Assembly (NCBI GenBank): GCA_022573485.1
Contig: JACZTW010000035.1
Coordinates: 1-17,646, forward strand
Source: Planctomycetota bacterium
GTDB lineage: Bacteria; Planctomycetota; Phycisphaerae; UBA1845; CAIVHJ01
Direction: 5' to 3'
Length of the DNA: 17,646 nt
Of this stretch, positions 12,605-17,646 are shown in pieces. How positions within the stretch are numbered: the first letter of the stretch is position 1; the number at the start of each line of letters is the position of its first letter. The position numbers and the translations under genes were made by a program. Under the pieces are notes generated by a model. That model was not told the DNA's origin and searched no databases. It saw only the letters and a program-made list of their open reading frames with translations.

Positions 12605-15600
12605 CTAGCGTACTCGAAAGACGACCACGTAATCGCGGGCACCGTTTGGTGCGCTGGCAAACGTAATGCCCTGTTGGCTTGCTGTGGCATCGACGGTGTA
12701 CCCGCTGGTGAGTACGGTTCCCGCTTCGTTGACATAGAGCACATCGCTCGCGGCATTGAGCTTGCCCGTCAATCCGAACTTCGTTCCCACGCCCAGTGCA
12801 ACGGTATCCGAAAAGGCAGTGAGGCCCGTGAAGTTGAACAAGTCAATCTGGCTCACTGTTGCGAACGGGACAACACCGGTATGCGATGTACTCACACCCG
12901 TGGACGCGCCGATGGTGATCACTTCAGAACGTGACAACCCGCGGCTGTCAAGCCCGGTCACGCGAGCCGTGCCGCCGGTGATGCTGACGTTCAAGTCACC
13001 GATGGTGATGACCACATTGCGTGGATGAACCGGATTGGTAAACCCGGCGACAATCTGTTGGCCCGGGTCGGCGCCCGACGGACTCGCGGTCAGCAATGTA
13101 GCACCGAGAACGCTGGTGGTATCCGCCGTCGCAGGATCGAAAAACAGGTTCTGCATGGCCAGCGTGCTGACCTTGACCGAGATGCTGTCGGTGAAACTCT
13201 TGCCGCCCGCATCGGTGACCGTGCAGGCGATATTGTAGGTTCCTTCCGCCGTCGGACCGGTCGGTGCGACCCAGGTGGTGGTCGTGTCACCGACAACATT
13301 GTTCTGCGTGAGCGTCGAAGGCGTTCCCGCAGGCCCGCCGGATTCGTTCTGGGCATTCCACGTATACGTGAACGGCGAAAACCCGCTGGTCTGATTGCCC
13401 GCGAGCGTCACGGTCTCGCCCGGTCCGACAACCGCCTTGTCCGCGGTCACGTCGAACGAGAACACGTCCTCGGTCGTGACGACAATGGTGATCGAATCTG
13501 TAAACACTTGCCCGATGTTATCTTCCACCGTACACGTGATGGTGTAAGCATTGTTCGTGGTGCTCCTCCAAGTGTTCGAGACGCCCGCATCCTGCCCGCT
13601 CTGCTCCGCCACGCCCGTGCCCCCGGATCCCGAGGTGAACGTGCCGCCATCGCTTCCCGTTCCATCCTTGGACGACCAAGTATACGTGAACGGCGGTTCG
13701 CCGCCGGTGGGCGTGGCTGAAAGGCTGACGCTGGTGGACGGCGGAATCAAGATGTCGGCGGCTGAGAGGTGCAGGGACAGTGGCGATCGGACGACGATGG
13801 GCACTGAATCAGTGAAGGCTGCGCCGGCGGCGTCCGAGACCGTCACTTCGATGCGATAGGTGCCCAGCGTTCCAGTCCCCGCCGCGGGTGCGGTCCAGGC
13901 ATTCGTCACCGCCCCCGTCGCACTGGTCTGCGTGCTTGCGCTCAGCGTGCCGGCTGATACGCCCAACTGATTGAGCGCTTGCCACGTGAATTCCCGCACA
14001 CCGACACCGCCGACTGATTCGACGGCCAGATCGACCAGTTCGCCCGGCGGCACGAAAACCCGATTGGCAGACAAGTCCGCGTTCAGCGAGTCCTGCAAAC
14101 CGACCACGATCTGGATGCTGTCGGCGAAGACACTGCCCAGCGAGTCTACAACGGTACAAGTGACATCATACAGACCCGTAGTGCCCGAAGTATCGATTGG
14201 AGCAATCCAAAAGTTGGTTGCATCGTCCGCTTGGTTCGCTTGGATCGCAGAGCCGCTGTCCGTGGAATCCGTGATGAAAGCGCCGGCCGGCTGGCCGTTC
14301 GAGTCGGTCGCCGTCCAGGCGTAAGTGAAAGGCCCCTCGCCGCCGGTGCGGTCCGCGATCAACATCGTCGAGCCGCTTGGGGCCACCACAACATTTCCAG
14401 CCGCCAGATTCAGCGACAACGGCTCAATCACGATCACTTCGACAACGTCGCTGAATGTGTCCCCGTCCGCATCGATCGCGGTCACTTGGATTTCGTAGCG
14501 GCCCGTCGTGCCCGTGCCTTCCAATGGTGCGGTCCATATGTTCGCTGCATCGTCTTCGCTGATTTGCTCAGCCTGACCCGTGCCCGCCGAACCCTCGGTG
14601 AACGTCCCACTGAACGAACCCTCGCTGTTGAAGCTGCTCCAAACGTAAGTAATGGGGGCCGTGCCGCCCACGCGTGTGGCAGCGAGTCCCACGGAGTCAC
14701 CGGGTACCAAGTGAGTTTCCGTCGCGGACAACTCCACGGCAAACGCATCAGACACCGTCACGCGTGCGGCGGCGCTTGCGGCGAGACCGTCGGCATCCAC
14801 AGCGGTGACCACAATACGATAGGTTCCACTTGATCCAGTGCCCGTGGGCGCGGACCATTGGTTTTGTAGATCACCTACCGAAATTTGCAGCGCCTCGCCC
14901 GTGGTCGTCGCCCCGTTGGCAAAGACGCCGGCCGGCACGCCATTCTCGTCCAACACCCTCCAGGAATATGTAAAGTTGGGCGTTCCGCCGCCAAGCTCGA
15001 CCGACAGGCCCACGACGCCGCCGGATGCCAAGTGAGTCACCGATGTAGCCAGGGCAATGTCGAAGGCTTCGGTCACCTCCAACTGAACACTGCCGCGTGC
15101 CACCTGCCCAGCGGAGTCCATGGCGGCACATCGAACGCGATAGCGCCCTTCCAGGGCGCCTGCGGTGAAAGTAACCTGGGCACCGGTCGTGACATCGAGA
15201 CGTTGGGCCTCCCCCGCGCCGTTGTCGTTGATGACTTCCCACTCAAACGAGATCGGTTCAACGCCTCCGATCGCATCGACTTGCAGAGTCGCAACGCCTA
15301 CGATCGGCTGAAGCCGCCTGCGATCGGTGCTGATCTCCACTCTGAGGCCTCCGCCGACTCCACTGTTCGCCTCCACTGGTGCCGGCTCCTGGACAACGAC
15401 ATCGACACCGTCCGTGAAAACCGCGCCCAGAGCGTCCGTAACGGTCAGCGTCGCGCGATATGTTCCTTCATCTTGGGTGCTGGTGAAGATGGGATCTGCA
15501 ACCGATGCAGCGCTCAGGATCGAGCGATCCGTGACGCCGTTCGCATCAACAACTTCCCAATTGTAAGTGTACGGCGGCGCGCCGCCTTGAGCCCTGCCGA

Positions 15601-17344
15601 ACAGCCGACCTTGCCCGCCAACACCGCCCCTCGGAGACAGCCCACCCAGAGCAGGCTTGTCGATGGCCACCTCGACGTTCAAAGGCTGACCCACGTTGAG
15701 CGTGACGCCGTCAGCCGCGACTGTTCCATCGGCGTCGGTGACCACGCACCACGCAGTGTGCGGACCGAGTCGTGCGTCGGCTGAGAAAGTCGGATTCGCG
15801 GTTGCGAAACTGCCCAACAACCCGCCCAGCAGCCGGCGTCTGTCGTCAGGATCTTGCACGAACCACTGGTAAGCATACGGAGCGGTTCCGCCCGAGGCGC
15901 GGACTTTCAACCGTACACTGTCAAAGCCGGCGTTGCCGCGAATCGTCGGCGACGTGCGATCGGCGGATACCGCCGCGCTCAAAGGCTCGCCCACCGTGAT
16001 CACCAGCGCGTCAGCCGCCGTCCTGCCGCGCGCGTCCGACACCGAGCAGCGAACAACGTACGATCCCGACTCCGCCCCGGGCGGATCCGGAGCGAACCTC
16101 GTCTCGGCGCCCGTGCTGTTCGCCAGCAGCGAAGTCGCATCCTTCCCGTCGGGTCCGCTGACACGCCAGACGATGCTGAGGGGTTCCCGCGCACCGCGGA
16201 CCGTCGCTGTCAGAGTCGCCTGGGCACTCCCTGCCTCCGCAGCAGGTAATGTCAGTCGATCGGCATAGATCGCCAGGCTGATTCCGTCCGTAACCTCGAT
16301 CGTTGTGGACCCGATCAGCACGGTTCCGAAAGCACCACTCGCGGCGCAGCGGGCCACGAACACGCCCGTCTCCGCAACTCGACTGAGCTCGCCGAAGTCC
16401 CCGGACGAGTCGCTCTCAAAGATCGGATCCCGCACGCTTGTATCCCACAGCAGGTGATTGTGCCGTGCGCCATCGGGGCCGATGATTTCCCATTCGTACG
16501 TGAAGGGCTCGCTCCCACCGATCGGAGTCGCCAGCAGTCCCACCATGCCGTCCGCTCCGCCTCGAGGTAGAACAGAGACCCGATCGGCGGACACCTCGAG
16601 CGCCGGCCCATCCCGCACGATGACGGCGACGCTTTCGACGGCAGCCGCACCGACAGAGTCAACGATCTCCGCCGTCACGATATATGTGCCGGTTTTGTCC
16701 GTGCTGGTAAATGTCGAAGCCAGCGAGTTCAAGGCCAACAGCCGCCTGTTATCCACTCCGCCGTCCGGGCTCCTCGTTGTCCACGTCACTTCATAGGGCG
16801 CTGTTCCAAAGCGAGGGTTGACTTGCACCAGCGTCTGCCCGTCCGTTCCGCCAACCCTGGGGTCGCCGGCCACCACACCCAGATGCGTCGCGGATGTGTC
16901 CAGCCCGCTCACGGATCCCACGCGCAGGAGCTTCCTGCCCACGTAGACAGAGCCCGCGCTGTCGGTTACAGTGCTGAAGAGTTCATAGAGTCCGCGCTCC
17001 GCGGCGGCCGAGAACCGCCTTGCTGACCCGTGGTGCGCTGACCCCGGGGTCGTGGACCCCTCGCCGGAAGCCAGCAGTTCGTCCGCCGAAGCGCCCGCGG
17101 GATCGACCGCCGACCAGTCATAGATGAAATGTGCGGAGCCGTTCGGCGAAACAGCGCGGAGGGAGATCGGAGACGAAGGTTCCCCACCCGTGAAGCGTTG
17201 GTCCGCGTCGGATGCAATGAACGCGATCGGCGTGTCCGCACCCGGCATGCAGAATCCACATACCGGGCTGACTACCGCTACCACGCCGAGCGCGCACAAC
17301 TTGCCCACGGCGCGCCTGGACCACATACGGCTTGCGCATCGCAT
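12605..17344 (-). CDS. Giant exported PKD/Ig-like repeat protein
   Basis: A 1579-residue protein. The N-terminus (RRAVGKLCALGVVAVVSPVCG) is a plausible signal peptide. The body, to about residue 1390, is about 13 repeats of roughly 85-115 residues. Each has the form 'L-x-A-x-x-x-x-V-x-x-G', then GG-x-x-P-F-T-Y-x-W, then a Y/T-x-V-T-V-x-D-A-x-G-x-x-F-x-D strand, that is, a PKD/Ig-like fold. The last 187 residues (from about 1393) are a different beta-rich module with NVVITIGDLNVSITGG and LGVGTKFGLTGKL. The third repeat has an in-frame insertion DFGELSRV made by a 24-bp dispersed repeat. No sortase, dockerin or membrane-anchor motif is visible. It is probably a surface or adhesive stalk. The start at the ATG at 17344 has a weak ribosome site; the ATG at 17326 is the alternative. 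Confidence 0.9.
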   Translation of the reverse strand: MRCASRMWSRRAVGKLCALGVVAVVSPVCGFCMPGADTPIAFIASDADQRFTGGEPSSPISLRAVSPNGSAHFIYDWSAVDPAGASADELLASGEGSTTPGSAHHGSARRFSAAAERGLYELFSTVTDSAGSVYVGRKLLRVGSVSGLDTSATHLGVVAGDPRVGGTDGQTLVQVNPRFGTAPYEVTWTTRSPDGGVDNRRLLALNSLASTFTSTDKTGTYIVTAEIVDSVGAAAVESVAVIVRDGPALEVSADRVSVLPRGGADGMVGLLATPIGGSEPFTYEWEIIGPDGARHNHLLWDTSVRDPIFESDSSGDFGELSRVAETGVFVARCAASGAFGTVLIGSTTIEVTDGISLAIYADRLTLPAAEAGSAQATLTATVRGAREPLSIVWRVSGPDGKDATSLLANSTGAETRFAPDPPGAESGSYVVRCSVSDARGRTAADALVITVGEPLSAAVSADRTSPTIRGNAGFDSVRLKVRASGGTAPYAYQWFVQDPDDRRRLLGGLLGSFATANPTFSADARLGPHTAWCVVTDADGTVAADGVTLNVGQPLNVEVAIDKPALGGLSPRGGVGGQGRLFGRAQGGAPPYTYNWEVVDANGVTDRSILSAASVADPIFTSTQDEGTYRATLTVTDALGAVFTDGVDVVVQEPAPVEANSGVGGGLRVEISTDRRRLQPIVGVATLQVDAIGGVEPISFEWEVINDNGAGEAQRLDVTTGAQVTFTAGALEGRYRVRCAAMDSAGQVARGSVQLEVTEAFDIALATSVTHLASGGVVGLSVELGGGTPNFTYSWRVLDENGVPAGVFANGATTTGEALQISVGDLQNQWSAPTGTGSSGTYRIVVTAVDADGLAASAAARVTVSDAFAVELSATETHLVPGDSVGLAATRVGGTAPITYVWSSFNSEGSFSGTFTEGSAGTGQAEQISEDDAANIWTAPLEGTGTTGRYEIQVTAIDADGDTFSDVVEVIVIEPLSLNLAAGNVVVAPSGSTMLIADRTGGEGPFTYAWTATDSNGQPAGAFITDSTDSGSAIQANQADDATNFWIAPIDTSGTTGLYDVTCTVVDSLGSVFADSIQIVVGLQDSLNADLSANRVFVPPGELVDLAVESVGGVGVREFTWQALNQLGVSAGTLSASTQTSATGAVTNAWTAPAAGTGTLGTYRIEVTVSDAAGAAFTDSVPIVVRSPLSLHLSAADILIPPSTSVSLSATPTGGEPPFTYTWSSKDGTGSDGGTFTSGSGGTGVAEQSGQDAGVSNTWRSTTNNAYTITCTVEDNIGQVFTDSITIVVTTEDVFSFDVTADKAVVGPGETVTLAGNQTSGFSPFTYTWNAQNESGGPAGTPSTLTQNNVVGDTTTTWVAPTGPTAEGTYNIACTVTDAGGKSFTDSISVKVSTLAMQNLFFDPATADTTSVLGATLLTASPSGADPGQQIVAGFTNPVHPRNVVITIGDLNVSITGGTARVTGLDSRGLSRSEVITIGASTGVSTSHTGVVPFATVSQIDLFNFTGLTAFSDTVALGVGTKFGLTGKLNAASDVLYVNEAGTVLTSGYTVDATASQQGITFASAPNGARDYVVVFRVR
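16377..16400. repeat. 24-bp dispersed repeat, copy inside the PKD gene
   Basis: Identical over 24 bases to 9995-10018. On the minus strand it encodes GDFGELSRV between the DPIF strand and the TGVFVARC strand of the third repeat; the equivalent gap in other repeats is about eight to ten residues shorter. It was probably inserted in-frame. Confidence 0.8.
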
Positions 17345-17535
17345 GACGGTTTATCGGTCCCGCCGCAGGCAGTCTGAAACTAGCCATACATTACTACTGT
17401 TGTACGACCCCCGTGATCGCGCTAAGCGATTGTTCAAACAGTCCGCACGACTCATCCGCCGCCGATACGTCCGATAAGGTATGTGTTGAGCAGTTATGCA
17501 TCGCGCAGATGTCAGCCTCGCGGAGGCCTGATGAG
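17345..17535. promoter_or_regulatory. Upstream region of the giant PKD gene
   Basis: This 191-base region must contain the PKD gene promoter. I see no strong -35/-10 pair and no ORF with a ribosome site. The reverse-complement segment near 17385-17400 is AT-richer (ATACATTACTACTGTTGT on the plus strand) and is the most likely core promoter position. Confidence 0.35.
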
Positions 17536-17571
17536 AATAGCCCAGTCCCGGCGCGCCGGGACTGGGCTATT
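17536..17571. terminator. 36-bp perfect palindrome, probable terminator
   Basis: AATAGCCCAGTCCCGGCG and its exact reverse complement meet without a loop, giving an 18-bp stem before loop opening. On the plus strand it is followed by TTTT. On the minus strand it lies 20 bases beyond the putative stop at 17591, followed by TTCTC. It probably terminates the minus-strand gene entering from the right edge and may act both ways. Confidence 0.7.
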
Positions 17572-17590
17572 TTCGGATGTCCCTACGGGA

Positions 17591-17646
17591 CTACAAGACG
17601 CTCAGCAGCCACGCGATAAGGCTCGATAGGACACCTGCCGGGCCTC
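17591..17646 (-). CDS. Possible C-terminus of a minus-strand gene (fragment)
   Basis: On the minus strand one frame reads GPAGVLSSLIAWLLSVL then TAG at 17591-17593, like a hydrophobic C-terminus. The strong palindrome 20 bases downstream supports a gene end here. Only about 18 codons are present and the other frames have stops slightly earlier or later, so this is a weak call. Confidence 0.3.
   Translation of the reverse strand, partial: GPAGVLSSLIAWLLSVL

Noticed and set aside
13025..13720. Several plus-strand open frames within 12605-17344
   Set aside because: All are antisense to the continuous PKD-repeat frame, which shows periodic domain structure throughout.
17413..17619. A 68-codon plus-strand open frame at the right edge
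   Set aside because: It has no ribosome site, runs through the 36-bp palindrome and has no recognisable protein pattern.

Overview
The window looks like a bacterial chromosome fragment with mostly high GC (roughly 60% by eye). It is probably from a planctomycete or another PVC-type or environmental lineage. That guess rests on the eukaryote-like Ser/Thr kinase with zinc ribbons, the HAF-repeat and PKD-repeat secreted proteins, and the many dispersed palindromic intergenic repeats. There is no rRNA or marker gene, so the taxonomy is inference.

Region 1 (1-8582, all minus strand, read right to left) is the main interest. It is a tightly packed, operon-like run: a four-helix membrane protein; a cytosolic Ser/Thr kinase with two zinc ribbons; a fusion of an alpha/beta domain, a winged helix and a Snf7/CHMP4-like ESCRT-III core; an MntA/HepT-type toxin-antitoxin pair (the HEPN gene has an in-frame stop directly after its catalytic His); a second and a third ESCRT-III-like helical protein; a DUF4160-DUF2442 pair; a lower-GC DUF4238 gene; an AAA ATPase with an N-terminal MIT-like three-helix domain; and an SPFH/band-7-like protein that runs off the left edge. 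The third ESCRT-III-like protein ends in a sequence close to the eukaryotic MIM1 motif, the peptide that MIT domains bind. Three ESCRT-III-like proteins, a MIT-AAA ATPase, an SPFH-like protein, a membrane protein and a kinase together suggest a bacterial ESCRT-III/Vps4-type membrane-remodelling system, interrupted by small toxin-antitoxin or accessory cargo. I could not test this with profile or structure searches.

Region 2 (8583-9923, plus strand) carries a divergently transcribed lipoprotein with a tandem VOC/glyoxalase-like domain, followed by a dispersed repeat.

Region 3 (9924-17646) carries two convergent secreted proteins. One is a 765-aa lipoprotein with thrombospondin type 3 calcium-binding repeats, one PKD-like domain and a HAF-repeat C-terminus. 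The other is a 1579-aa exported protein built from about 13 PKD/Ig-like repeats plus a C-terminal beta module. A long hairpin of 14-bp tandem units lies between them and probably terminates both. The right edge has a 36-bp perfect palindrome, probably a terminator, and possibly the last codons of another minus-strand gene.

Several families of short dispersed repeats occupy the intergenic spaces. One 24-bp repeat appears both between genes and in-frame inside the giant PKD gene.
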